From assembly GCA_905221145.1 (NCBI GenBank), contig CAJNCA010000004.1:62001-126000 (forward strand): a DNA stretch of 64,000 bases, in the 5' to 3' direction. Below are positions 53,467 through 62,733 of the stretch, in pieces. The position numbers were made by a program, and so were the translations under genes. The notes under the pieces were generated by a model, which had not been told where the DNA came from, did no database searches, and was given only the letters and a program-made list of their open reading frames with translations. How positions within the stretch are numbered: position 1 is the stretch's first letter; each line of letters starts with the position of its first letter. Origin of the DNA: a bacterium (GTDB lineage: Bacteria > Bacillota > Bacilli > Lactobacillales > Streptococcaceae).

Positions 53467-54954
53467 CTAGTCTGGTAAAATTCCGACCTGTTCTACAAAG
53501 CGCATAAAAGCTGCCTGTCCTTGTTCTGTCTGCTTGTAAACCCCTGCATCCTCAAGTACACGCGCAAAAATAGTACCCACAGAGTCCTTGACGATTTCAA
53601 GGGCTTTTTCTTTATCCGTTAGGTCTGGATGGTGGGCTCTGAGTTGGTCTGCCCATTCCTGATGATAAGAGGCAACTGTATCCCCTTCTCCCACGAGATA
53701 GCTGGCGACTTGCTCCACTTCTGCTTTCAGACGTGGTGGCAAGATTGCCAAGCCCATGACCTCAATCAAGCCGATATTTTCCTTCTTGATATGTTGGACA
53801 TCCTTGTGGGGATGATAGATGCCGTCAGGATGCTCTGGCGATGTCTGATTGTCTCGCAAGACCAAGTCCAACTCAAACTGTCCATCGCGTTTACGGGCAA
53901 TCGGTGTAATGGTATGATGTGGTGTTCCATTACTTTCTGCTAAGACTTGCACACTTGGGTCTGAATATTGCCGCCATTCCTGCAAAATATTATCAGCCAA
54001 GTGAATCAAATCCTCTTTAGAATCTGAGGTCAACCGCAGCACTGACATAGGCCACTTGACAATCCCAGCCTTGACCTGCTCAAAACCTGCAAATCGAAAG
54101 GTCTTTTGCAAGGGAGCCAATTCCATAGGAAATACGTGACGGCCTCCTTGATAGTGGTCATGAGTTAGAATAGACCCCCCCACAATCGGGAGGTCCGCAT
54201 TAGACCCTGAAAAATAGCCTGGAAACTGCTCTACGATAGCCAACAAACGCTCAAAGCTCTGCCGACTAATCGCCATCGGACGATGCTGACCATCTAAGAA
54301 AATACAGTGCTCATTAAAGTAAGCATAGGGCGAATACTGGAAGCCCCACTCCTGACCCGCCATTTCAAAACGAATAATACGGTGGTTGCTACGGGCTGGA
54401 TGGTTAACTCGACCATGGTAGCCCTCATTCTCTAGACAAAGCTGACACTGGGGATAATTGCTAGCTTGCACCAACTTAGCCGCAGCAATCTCCTTAGGAT
54501 CCTTTTCAGGCTTAGAGAGGTTGATGGTGATTTCTAGATCTCCGTAGTCAGATGGTACTCTGTAGGCGATATTTTTAGCAATGGCCTTGAGTTTGATGTA
54601 GTCATTTTTCTGGCTAAGTTGGTAGAAATCTGCTATCGCTTGCTCAGGAGAGTGGGCATAGGTTGTCCAAAAGTCACGATTGACCTGACTCGGACAAGGA
54701 GTCACCAAATCCATCAGTTCAGCACCAAGGATTTCACGCGCAATCTGACTATCCTCAATCGTCTCTAATCGAACGGCTTCCTCAACCAGCTGGTCCTTGA
54801 GGTCAATCAATTTATCCAGATTGGTCTCAACTTCCAAAACACCGTCTCCCACTCGTGCCAAGACACGATTAGTCAGGTAGATTCGATCCATTTCCTCAAA
54901 TGAACTTTCAGAAATGACTTCTGTGATAAATGCATCTAGAATTCCCTGACTCAT
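53467..54954 (-). CDS. galT: UDP-glucose-hexose-1-phosphate uridylyltransferase, class II GalT
   Basis: 495 aa, the long Gram-positive form of GalT. Conserved parts: DFWTTYAHSPEQAIADFYQL, CQLCLENEGYHGRVNHPARS, and GGSILTHDHYQGGRHVFPME with the catalytic His region. It swaps UDP between glucose-1-P and galactose-1-P in the Leloir pathway. It is the last gene of galK-HAD-galT; its ATG overlaps the HAD stop by four bases. Confidence 0.96.
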   Translation of the reverse strand: MSQGILDAFITEVISESSFEEMDRIYLTNRVLARVGDGVLEVETNLDKLIDLKDQLVEEAVRLETIEDSQIAREILGAELMDLVTPCPSQVNRDFWTTYAHSPEQAIADFYQLSQKNDYIKLKAIAKNIAYRVPSDYGDLEITINLSKPEKDPKEIAAAKLVQASNYPQCQLCLENEGYHGRVNHPARSNHRIIRFEMAGQEWGFQYSPYAYFNEHCIFLDGQHRPMAISRQSFERLLAIVEQFPGYFSGSNADLPIVGGSILTHDHYQGGRHVFPMELAPLQKTFRFAGFEQVKAGIVKWPMSVLRLTSDSKEDLIHLADNILQEWRQYSDPSVQVLAESNGTPHHTITPIARKRDGQFELDLVLRDNQTSPEHPDGIYHPHKDVQHIKKENIGLIEVMGLAILPPRLKAEVEQVASYLVGEGDTVASYHQEWADQLRAHHPDLTDKEKALEIVKDSVGTIFARVLEDAGVYKQTEQGQAAFMRFVEQVGILPD

Positions 54955-55607
54955 TGATTCTTCCTACTTTCTAAATAGTCTCTGACAGCATCTAAATCCT
55001 GAAAAACTTGTTCTGTTTTATTTAAGAAAGACTGTGCTGGCATTTTTAAGTCTGGAATACAAATAACTGGTATCCCAGCTCTATAGGCTGCTTCAATCCC
55101 TGCTTCACTATCCTCTAATACTAAGCAATTCTCTGGTAAAACATTCAAATCACTACAGGCCTTTAAAAATATATCAGGGTAAGGTTTGCTTCGCTTTACA
55201 TCTTTTGCAAAAACTAGATGGTCAAATAGGGACAGTATACCATTACTATCCAAAATCATTCTAGCTCTAGATTCAACACTTGAAGTTGCTAAAGCGATTG
55301 GAATACCTTCTCTTTGCAAAAAAGCAAGCAAATTTTTAGCACCTTTTTTTAAATTTACACCTTTAGCTAATATTCGAGCTTCCAGTTCATAAACTTTTTC
55401 TAAGGTTTGGTCAAAGTTCCAAGGTAAATCATAGGTGTCCAAAAATCGTTGAACATTCTCCTCTTCCCTATGTCCACTGTATTCTCTAGAATATGTATCT
55501 TCTGTGAAAGGAATTCCAAAATCTTCAAGCAATTCTTGATAAACTTTTAGAGAAATGATCTCAGTATCAGCTAATAATCCATCTAAATCAAATATTACAG
55601 CTTCCAT
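54951..55607 (-). CDS. HAD-superfamily hydrolase (beta-phosphoglucomutase-like) within the gal operon
   Basis: 218 aa HAD-IA protein with cap 1. Motif I FDLDGLLADTE (residues 6-16), motif II ATSSVES, motif III KRSKPYPDIF, motif IV CLVLEDSEAGIEAAYRAGIP. These match sugar-phosphate phosphatases and beta-phosphoglucomutase; the second Asp of a mutase motif (DxDG) is present here, as is general for the superfamily, so mutase and phosphatase cannot be separated by eye. It lies 10 bases after galK and overlaps galT, and so should be co-induced by galactose. A detoxifying sugar-phosphate phosphatase is one possible role. Confidence 0.9.
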   Translation of the reverse strand: MEAVIFDLDGLLADTEIISLKVYQELLEDFGIPFTEDTYSREYSGHREEENVQRFLDTYDLPWNFDQTLEKVYELEARILAKGVNLKKGAKNLLAFLQREGIPIALATSSVESRARMILDSNGILSLFDHLVFAKDVKRSKPYPDIFLKACSDLNVLPENCLVLEDSEAGIEAAYRAGIPVICIPDLKMPAQSFLNKTEQVFQDLDAVRDYLESRKNQ

Positions 55608-55617
55608 ATACTTCTCA

Positions 55618-56796
55618 CTAATCTAAAACGCGAGTGCCACCTGCAACTTCAGCGATATAGAAGCTTGGAGCATATCCGACTACTTCCTCGTAGTGCTTAC
55701 CAACAACTTCCTTAAAGGCCTCAACAGTATCTTTTTGCACCAAGGCAATAGCACATCCACCAAAACCTGCCCCTGTCATACGAGCACCGAGAACACCTTC
55801 TTGAGCCCAAGCTGTGTGAACAAGGGTATCCAATTCCAAACCAGTTACTTCATAATCATGCTCTAGAGAAACGTGAGAAGCATTCATCAAACGACCAAAT
55901 GTTTCCAAATCACCAGCTTGAAGGGCTGCTTGCGCTTTAAGGGTACGTTGGTTTTCAAGCACAGCATGGCGAGCACGTTTCAAACGATTTTCATCTTTAA
56001 TCAGATAGCTATACTGGTCAAAGGCCCACTCGTCCAATTCACCCAAGGTCTGAATATCTAAGGCAACTTGCAATTCTTCCACTGCTTTTTCACACTCAGC
56101 ACGGCGCTCATTGTATTTAGAGTCCGCCAATTCACGACGTTTATTGGTGTTCATAATAACAACGACATTGTCCTTCAAATCAAGTGGCACCAAATCATAT
56201 TCTAAAGTATTGGTATCAAGGTAAATAGCACGTTGGTCTGCACCCATACCGATAGCAAATTGGTCCATAATGCCAGAATTTACTCCGATAAAGTTATTTT
56301 CTGTTTGTTTTCCGATTTTAACCAAATCGAGACGCTCTAATTTTAAATCAAAGAGATGCTCTGCCACTACCCCTGTCAAAAGTTCCAAGGATGCTGAAGA
56401 AGACAAGCCAGCACCATTTGGGATATTCCCATAAACATAAAAATCAAACCCTTTGTCAATCACATGCCCAGCTTCTTGCAAGAAATGAAGGACACCTTTT
56501 GGATAGTTGGTCCAGTTGTGCTCTTTTTCAAACTTGAGGTCAGCGAGAGGCACTTCGATAATGCCCTTGTCCTCAAAGTTAGCTGAGTAGAAACGCAAGA
56601 CTTGGTCATCACGTTTGCGAGCAGCCCCGTATGTTCCCAAGGAAATAGCAGCTGGAAAAACGTGCCCACCGTTGTAGTCTGTGTGTTCACCAATCAGATT
56701 GATACGACCTGGTGAAAAGAAAGTTTGGTCTGCTTCTTGACCAAAAACAGCAAGAAAGTCTTTGCGAAGAGTTTCAGCAGTAAGATGTTGTGTCAT
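55618..56796 (-). CDS. galK: Galactokinase
   Basis: 392 aa GHMP kinase phosphorylating galactose. Galactose signature [18 protein letters not shown] near residue 27, ATP loop [13 protein letters not shown] near 121, and C-terminal [20 protein letters not shown] lies before the ATG. First gene of the operon, under a promoter with cre- and operator-like sites and divergent from galR. Confidence 0.97.
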   Translation of the reverse strand: MTQHLTAETLRKDFLAVFGQEADQTFFSPGRINLIGEHTDYNGGHVFPAAISLGTYGAARKRDDQVLRFYSANFEDKGIIEVPLADLKFEKEHNWTNYPKGVLHFLQEAGHVIDKGFDFYVYGNIPNGAGLSSSASLELLTGVVAEHLFDLKLERLDLVKIGKQTENNFIGVNSGIMDQFAIGMGADQRAIYLDTNTLEYDLVPLDLKDNVVVIMNTNKRRELADSKYNERRAECEKAVEELQVALDIQTLGELDEWAFDQYSYLIKDENRLKRARHAVLENQRTLKAQAALQAGDLETFGRLMNASHVSLEHDYEVTGLELDTLVHTAWAQEGVLGARMTGAGFGGCAIALVQKDTVEAFKEVVGKHYEEVVGYAPSFYIAEVAGGTRVLD

Positions 56797-56817
56797 ATGA
56801 ATTCTCCTTTGACTGTT

Positions 56818-56835
56818 CGTTAAGTCATCTTAACG
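56818..56835. promoter_or_regulatory. Palindrome in the galK leader
   Basis: Perfect CGTTAAG / CTTAACG around TCAT, between the transcription start region and the galK ribosome site. Could be a LacI-family (GalR) operator or a leader hairpin. Confidence 0.5.
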
Positions 56836-56849
56836 TGTAATCGTTTTCT
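56836..56849. promoter_or_regulatory. cre-like site (CcpA) at galK
   Basis: TGTAATCGTTTTCT matches 13 of 14 positions of the catabolite-responsive consensus TGNAANCGNTNNCA. It lies directly downstream of the galK -10 box, a position for repression by CcpA in glucose. Confidence 0.65.
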
Positions 56850-56852
56850 TCT

Positions 56853-56881
56853 ATTGTATACAAGGGATTTGCCAAGGTCAA
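56853..56881 (-). promoter_or_regulatory. galK promoter
   Basis: Minus strand: -35 TTGACC (56876-56881), 17-base spacer, -10 TACAAT (56853-56858). Confidence 0.75.
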
Positions 56882-56884
56882 TCC

Positions 56885-56918
56885 TTTTTACTAAAATTTT
56901 ACTAAACTATCAGTAAAA
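56885..56918. promoter_or_regulatory. Candidate GalR operator cluster
   Basis: Three related half-sites: TTTTTACTAAAA, TTTTACTAAA and AGTAAAA. The last two form an inverted repeat (TTTTACT at 56897-56903 with AGTAAAA at 56912-56918). It lies between the divergent galK and galR promoters. Confidence 0.6.
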
Positions 56919-56933
56919 AGCAGAAAAATATGA

Positions 56934-57965
<1,032 letters not shown>

Positions 57966-58000
57966 GATATTAAATAAGCTAGGCAAAAAGTCTCTAAAAG

Positions 58001-58053
58001 CAAAAAGCGCATAGTGTCAAATGTTTAGAAACCTTGATACTATGCGCTTTTTG
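58001..58053. terminator. Bidirectional terminator between galR and czcD
   Basis: CAAAAAGCGCATAGTGTCAA and TTGATACTATGCGCTTTTTG form a long stem with a 13-base loop and T/A runs on both sides. Confidence 0.9.
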
Positions 58054-58108
58054 TGTGAAGATTTACTTCATTCTCTCTTGAAATTGAGTTTTATCCCAGC
58101 CTCTTTTT

Positions 58109-58999
58109 CTAGTGTTGATGCCCGTGGGGCTGCTCTAAAGCTGTTACCCTTCGCTTATGTTGCGCATGATTGCTTTGACTGGTGTCCACTTCGATAGTAA
58201 TATTCTGCACACCTCTTTCTTCTAAGAGCTGACGTACTTGATTCTTTGTTTCCGTCATCTGCTCCCAATCTTCTAAACAGAGATGGACAATGGTATTTTT
58301 TTCCAAACCATCCATAGTCCAGAGATTAAGCTGATTAAGGCTGGCCACATTGTCCAATTGCTCTAAGCCACTCTTTACTTGCTTGATATCAATACCTTCT
58401 GGCACAGCATCCAAGAAAATCTTGAGCGTAGACCAAAAACGTGGAAGAGCTTTTGAAAGAATAAAGAAAGAAATGACAAGGGACAAAAGTGGATCTAGGA
58501 TATACCAGTCCGTAAATCGAAGAACAATGGCCATTAGGATGACAGCCAGCCACCCTAGGGTATCTTCTAGAAAATGCAGACTCAGAATAGACTCATTCTT
58601 TGTCTTTCCCTTACCAACCACTAAACTCGCTAACACATTAATACTTACTGCAATAATTCCTAACCAGAGAATCCCCTCGTCATTGACTGGTTGCGGATTT
58701 AAAATCTTCGTAACATTTTCCAAAATAACTAGAACAGATCCTGTCATGAGTATTATCGCTGTTACCAAGGCTCCTAGCAGACTAAAACGCTTATAACCCA
58801 AGGTGTACTGATTGTCTTCTTCACGATTAGAGATGGTTTCTAGAAAAGCTGATATTCCAATTGCAATCGTATCTCCCAAGTCATGCACAGAGTCAGCAAG
58901 AACAGCGCTAGAACCAAATATTCCACCTGCAATAAACTCGACAATGGCATAAGTCAAATTTAAGAAAAAAGCTAGCCAAACAGCATATTTTGCCTTCAT
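58109..58999 (-). CDS. czcD: Cation diffusion facilitator, zinc/cobalt efflux protein CzcD
   Basis: 296 aa with six membrane spans. Zinc-site HxxxD pairs are in ADSVHDLGD (span 2) and SLHFLEDTLGW (span 5). A cytoplasmic C-terminal domain ends His-rich (NHAQHKRR ... PHGHQH). It exports Zn2+ in exchange for protons. I choose the ATG at 58999; one three codons earlier lies too close to AAAGGA. Divergent from sczA, its activator in pneumococcus. Confidence 0.95.
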   Translation of the reverse strand: MKAKYAVWLAFFLNLTYAIVEFIAGGIFGSSAVLADSVHDLGDTIAIGISAFLETISNREEDNQYTLGYKRFSLLGALVTAIILMTGSVLVILENVTKILNPQPVNDEGILWLGIIAVSINVLASLVVGKGKTKNESILSLHFLEDTLGWLAVILMAIVLRFTDWYILDPLLSLVISFFILSKALPRFWSTLKIFLDAVPEGIDIKQVKSGLEQLDNVASLNQLNLWTMDGLEKNTIVHLCLEDWEQMTETKNQVRQLLEERGVQNITIEVDTSQSNHAQHKRRVTALEQPHGHQH

Positions 59000-59028
59000 A
59001 TTTCTCATTCCTTTGTTATAATAGATTC

Positions 59029-59045
59029 ATGAACACCTTGTTCAT
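59029..59045. promoter_or_regulatory. Candidate SczA operator
   Basis: Perfect palindrome ATGAACA-CCT-TGTTCAT in the czcD upstream region. A partial second copy, TTCTGAACA, lies at 59105-59113 nearer sczA. In pneumococcus SczA uses sites of this TGTTCA/TGAACA type to control czcD by Zn2+. Confidence 0.7.
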
Positions 59046-59131
59046 TATCATTATCCACTAAAACTCAAAGAAAGAATAGAAGCAAAGCGTCAGCTTTATT
59101 CAGTTCTGAACACTTTGCCTCAAATGTCCAT

Positions 59132-59668
59132 ATGACTAAGATTGACCGCCGTATCAGTAAAACAAAAAAAGCCATCTATCAAGCTTTTCTACAACTTTTG
59201 AATGCTAAGGGCTACGAGGCCACTACTGTTCAGGATATCATTGTTCTCGCAGATGTGGGACGTTCCACCTTTTACTGTCACTATGAAAGCAAGGAACTGC
59301 TTCTAGACGAGCTCTGTCGCTACCTCTTCCATCATCTCTTTGAAAGAGAGCAAGCCATTTCAACCGAAGATTACCTCGCCCACCTCTTTCTACATTTTCA
59401 GAAGAATCAAGACCATATCACTAGTTTGCTATTCTCCAAAAATGACTACTTCCTCCGTCAACTCCAGAGAGAGTTGGAGCACCACGTCTATCCCATGCTG
59501 GCTGATGCTTTAAGAGAAGCTCACCCAAATCTGCCTACTTCTTATCTCCAACACTTAGTTGTTACCAACTTTATCGAGACATTGATCTGGTGGCTCAAAA
59601 AAGGGCAAGACTTTACAGACCAGGAAGTTGTGCAATTTTATCTAGACCTTCTCATTCTTAAAAATTGA
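59132..59668 (+). CDS. sczA: TetR-family zinc-responsive regulator SczA
   Basis: 178 aa. N-terminal helix-turn-helix GYEATTVQDIIVLADVGRST, followed by FYCHYESKELLLDELCRYLF; several His and Glu residues lie in the ligand domain. Unusually for TetR proteins, pneumococcal SczA activates czcD in zinc. Assignment rests on divergence from czcD and the intergenic palindrome. The start region has no strong ribosome site. Confidence 0.9.
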   Translation: MTKIDRRISKTKKAIYQAFLQLLNAKGYEATTVQDIIVLADVGRSTFYCHYESKELLLDELCRYLFHHLFEREQAISTEDYLAHLFLHFQKNQDHITSLLFSKNDYFLRQLQRELEHHVYPMLADALREAHPNLPTSYLQHLVVTNFIETLIWWLKKGQDFTDQEVVQFYLDLLILKN

Positions 59669-59730
59669 ATACAGAGTAGAACTCAGTTACCTTATTTCTA
59701 GGCTAGTGAGTTTTTTATCTTTTCAACAAG

Positions 59731-59757
59731 AAAAGAGGATCCGCCAATCCTCTTTTT
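59731..59757. terminator. Terminator between sczA and the pnuC remnant
   Basis: AAAAGAGGAT / ATCCTCTTTT with a short loop, followed by T. Works in either direction. Confidence 0.75.
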
Positions 59758-59833
59758 CATTATCTCAAATCCTTGATTATCAACTCTATCTGTTTTAACC
59801 GAAAATTCAAAACAGTACTTCAAACTTTGTTTC

Positions 59834-60358
59834 TTAGTTAGGTAAGTCAGTATTCTGCTTAGCTGCCTTGCTCCACTGATACCAACCAACTAGACTATTA
59901 ATGAGATAAATCAGGTATTTGCCTTGAATTTGCAGGCTTTCTCCCCACCAGAGATAGATTGAAAAGACATTAGTAGCTGCCCAGAATATCCATTGTTCAC
60001 GATAAACAGCTGTCATGAGGATTTGCCCTACACCATTGGTCGCATCAGTGATGGAATCACGATAGGGACGATTGGCACCGATAGACTTATAAATAAACCC
60101 AAAGGCCAACCACCAAAGAACACTAATAGAAAGATACTTTGTCCAACCCTTGCCGTCTAGTTTACGTGCGACAAACTCTTGTTGTTCTTTCTTAAACTGG
60201 GCTTGATAAATCCAAACCAAGAGACCAATTGGCTGCATAATTGTAAAATAGAGAGTTGTTAAAACCTCACCATAGAAGCCTTTTTGAAGTGCAAGCACCA
60301 GATAAATGATGGAATTAATCAAACCAAATAGGTAGTTACTAGCACGACCTTCAGCTTC
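59834..60358 (-). pseudogene. pnuC: N-terminally truncated nicotinamide riboside transporter PnuC
   Basis: About 174 codons read open from 60358 (EAEGRASNYLFGLINSIIY) to the stop. The conserved PnuC parts are present: QPIGLLVWIYQAQFKK, DSITDATNGVGQILMT and WIFWAATNVFSIYLWW. The family is usually about 230-260 aa, so roughly the first third is missing. A TGA stop sits immediately upstream of the surviving part, and an ISS1-type transposase fragment starts 37 bases further. The intact gene would import nicotinamide riboside. A shortened start (TTG at 60322) exists but would lack essential spans. Confidence 0.85.
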
Positions 60359-60394
60359 TCAAAGAGCAGAAAAAAGGTTAGTAAGGCTTGAGAG

Positions 60395-60718
60395 ATGAAT
60401 CATTTTAAAGGCAAACAATTCCAACAAGACGTCATCATTGTCGCTGTTGGTTATTACCTACGTTACAATCTGAGCTATCGTGAAGTTCAGGAATTGCTTT
60501 ATGACCGTGGAATAAATGTTTGTCACACTACGATTTATCGGTAGGTTCAAGAATACAGTAAAATCCTCTATCATCTCTGGAAAAAGAAAAATAAACAGTC
60601 CTTCTATTCGTTGAAAATGGATGAAACCTATATCAAAATTAAGGGGCGTTGGCATTATCTCTATCGAGCGATTGATGCGGACGGTTTAACATTGGATATC
60701 TGGTTACGAAAGAAACGT
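60395..60718 (+). pseudogene. ISS1/IS6-family transposase fragment with nonsense codon
   Basis: Begins MNHFKGKQFQQDVIIVAVGY, the N-terminus of the IS6-family transposase of ISS1-type elements from lactic acid bacteria. Continues through SYREVQELLYDRGINVCHTT, then a TAG stop at 60542 where the family has Trp. It resumes VQEYSKILYHLWKKKN and has MDETYIKIKGRWHYLYRAID, the first catalytic Asp region. It breaks off after IWLRKKR, so the second and third catalytic residues are absent. No full terminal repeats are visible. Cannot transpose itself. Confidence 0.88.
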
Positions 60719-61090
60719 CGAGCAGACGATAACAGCTATAAGTTAGAAGATACCGCCTATCAAGAAGATAAAGCACGCAAAGCAGAAACCGAAGATAAGC
60801 TAGCTATTGAAGCAATGAAAAGCAAGTACACCACGCTATTGCTAGAAAATATGTTGCTAAGTCCGTTTGAAATGCAAGATACAAAAATCATGGCAGGATT
60901 GCAAGTCCATGTTTACCCCCTCTATGACGAACTGAAAGAATTAAGAGGGCTAAATAGTGTTAAAGACCACTTGTCTTATGTTGCCAGCAGACGTGAAGAA
61001 TATTCTAAGCATAATATCGCACGCTACCTCAAAAAAGCCATTGAACAATATCTACCAACGGTTAAAAGGCAGGACTTAAACCATGAGTAA
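60719..61090 (+). pseudogene. repB: C-terminal part of a theta-plasmid replication initiator (RepB, lactococcal/lactobacillar type), fused to the transposase fragment
   Basis: In frame with the transposase fragment, about 123 codons: KLAIEAMKSKYTTLLLENML, FEMQDTKIMAGLQVHVYPLY, DELKELRGLNSVKDHLSYVA and KHNIARYLKKAIEQYL. I recognise this as the C-terminal end of RepB initiators of pCI305/pWV02-type plasmids. The N-terminal DNA-binding and replication parts are missing, so it is not a functional origin. It overlaps the next gene by eight bases, the usual RepB/RepX spacing. Confidence 0.78.
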
Positions 61091-61559
61091 AGACTTAAAA
61101 ACGATCAAAGAGCTGGCGGATGAGTTGAGTGTTACAAAACAAAATATTCAATATCACTACCAAAGGTTACCAAAAGAATTACAGCTTAAAAGTTCCAATG
61201 GGTCTAATCTAATAAATTCTAAAGCAGAAAAAATAATTTTAGGTAAAGTAGAAAGTAGTAGCAAATCAAATACCAAAGACCAACAAATAGAAAAACTAAC
61301 TAATTTGTTAGACCAATAACAACGATTAGCCTTGCAAGATAAAAAGTTGCTAGAAGAATACAAGGCGGAAAATGATAACTTAAAAGCCCTCAAAATGCCC
61401 TCACAGGAAACAGAATTCAAACACTTAGACAATCAATATAAAGATGAAGTGAACGCTCTTAAAGAGAAGTTGGAAAATTTACAGGAACAAATCAAAGATC
61501 AAAAAAGGATAGAAGAACAAGAAAAACCAATAAAATGGTGGGGACTATGGCGAAAATAG
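61083..61559 (+). pseudogene. Plasmid DUF536 protein (RepX-like), split by a stop codon
   Basis: MSKDLKTIKELADELSVTKQ starts an N-terminal helix-turn-helix; the middle has LLDQ, then a TAA at 61317 where CAA (Gln) is expected, then QRLALQDKKLLEEYKAENDN and a coiled-coil tail ending KWWGLWRK. These are the parts of the DUF536 protein that follows repB on lactococcal and lactobacillar theta plasmids. One base change (C to T) separates the halves, so it is recently dead or needs readthrough. Confidence 0.82.
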
Positions 61560-61708
61560 ATGATTCAGTTAAAAAGAAAGTTCCAGAATTGCGATTTAAA
61601 GGATTCACGGATGAATGGGAACAGCGTAAGTTGGGAGACGAAGTTCGAATAGTGATGGGACAGTCTCCTAATTCAGAAAATTATACTGATGATCCTAATG
61701 GGCGCTAA
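61547..61708 (+). pseudogene. N-terminal stub of a type I restriction specificity subunit (HsdS)
   Basis: 53 codons: MAKIDDSVKKKVPELRFKGF, TDEWEQRKLGD and VRIVMGQSPNSENYTDDPNG, then TAA. The PELRFKGF-EWEQRKLGD pattern is the classic HsdS start, and HsdS genes often follow repB/DUF536 on lactococcal plasmids. Full HsdS is about 400 aa, so nearly all of it is missing. It overlaps the end of the DUF536 gene by 13 bases. Confidence 0.85.
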
Positions 61709-61932
61709 AAATGCGAAGACCTATGAAGACCTATTTTGTATTAGTCAAACAAAAAATCCAAAAGAAATGGTATATGATTATGACCATGAAACAAAGTAAA
61801 ATCAAACCGAGTGATCTGAGGAAGCACCCGATGATCATGAAACGTTATTAAACACAAAAGTCACCCATGTGAGTTCTTGCCAGAAGCTGAAGTTAATCCT
61901 TCAACCTGGAAAACCCGCAGAGGTGACTTTTT
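61709..61932. other. Scrambled fragments and convergent hairpin between plasmid remnant and ECF genes
   Basis: A 30-codon open stretch (KNAKTYEDLFCISQTKNPKE) resembles the tail of a coding region but has no start; I cannot name it. An AAAAGTCACC / GGTGACTTTT long-range inverted repeat (61855-61927) with an internal loop may be the terminator of the converging ECF operon. Otherwise nothing recognisable. Confidence 0.45.
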
Positions 61933-62733
61933 CTATACATCTCGATTTTTCTGGCAATAATCATTAACCGATAAATATGTCTGTGAATCACCCAGCGACT
62001 CCGCTATGTCCATAATCCGCGGTGGTAGTAATCCCACTCGCTGGACAAGTTCGTGATTGCTGAACAATTCCCGTGGACTGCCGGCGAAGCCAAACTTCCC
62101 GTGTTCCATAACATACACCGACTCAAACTCGGCGGCGACCCAATCCATGTCATGGGTGATGGTCACAACTTGGTGGCCCGAATCAGCCAACTGATGGAAA
62201 ATTGCGGTCAACTTGCGCCGGCTTTCCCAATCAAGCGACATCATCGGCTCATCAAATAAATAAATCGCCGGATCCACTGCCAAAACTGTGGCAACGCTCA
62301 ACAGCTTGCGTTCCGACAATGACAGGTCATATGGACTTTCAGCTGTTTTATCATCCAAGCCAACTCTTTTTAGAGCCGCTAAAGCCCGCCTCGTAATCGT
62401 GTCGTGGTCATCCATGACCTGCGCGACACTCCACTCCACCTCTCGTTGAACGGTCGGGTTGAAAAGCTGATCGTCAGGATTCTGAAAAGTAATCCCAACC
62501 TTCAGTAACTTTTCGACTGGTTTAAGATCATTAAAATTTTCTCCATCGATCTTAATCACACCGGTTTGTGGTGTCAGCAAGCCCGTCAACAATTTGAAGA
62601 GCGTTGATTTGCCGGCACCATTTTGGCCGACAATCGCCACCATCGGATTGGCGAAGTGTTTGTCTTCAACATCCAAGCTAAAGGACCGTTCCGGATAAGT
62701 GAACGTCAGATGGCTCAGTTCAATTGTGGACAT
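61933..62733 (-). CDS. ECF transporter ATPase (EcfA-type), degenerate signature
   Basis: 266 aa ABC ATPase of the cobalt/vitamin ECF (CbiO) group. Walker A GQNGAGKST, Q-loop FQNPDDQLF, Walker B IYLFDEPMMSLD with catalytic Glu, and switch His in TITHDMDWV. The signature is LSLSERKLLS, lacking the usual Ser-Gly-Gly-Gln. It would supply the working Walker/His side in a heterodimer with the next ATPase. GC-rich codon choice (one sampled line 31/60 G+C) sets it apart from the streptococcal genes. Overlaps the other ATPase gene by 14 bases. Confidence 0.88.
   Translation of the reverse strand: MSTIELSHLTFTYPERSFSLDVEDKHFANPMVAIVGQNGAGKSTLFKLLTGLLTPQTGVIKIDGENFNDLKPVEKLLKVGITFQNPDDQLFNPTVQREVEWSVAQVMDDHDTITRRALAALKRVGLDDKTAESPYDLSLSERKLLSVATVLAVDPAIYLFDEPMMSLDWESRRKLTAIFHQLADSGHQVVTITHDMDWVAAEFESVYVMEHGKFGFAGSPRELFSNHELVQRVGLLPPRIMDIAESLGDSQTYLSVNDYCQKNRDV

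Noticed and set aside
60395..61708. Intact ISS1 element or working plasmid origin
   Set aside because: The transposase has an internal stop and lacks its C-terminal half, and no full terminal repeats, iterons or complete RepB are visible.
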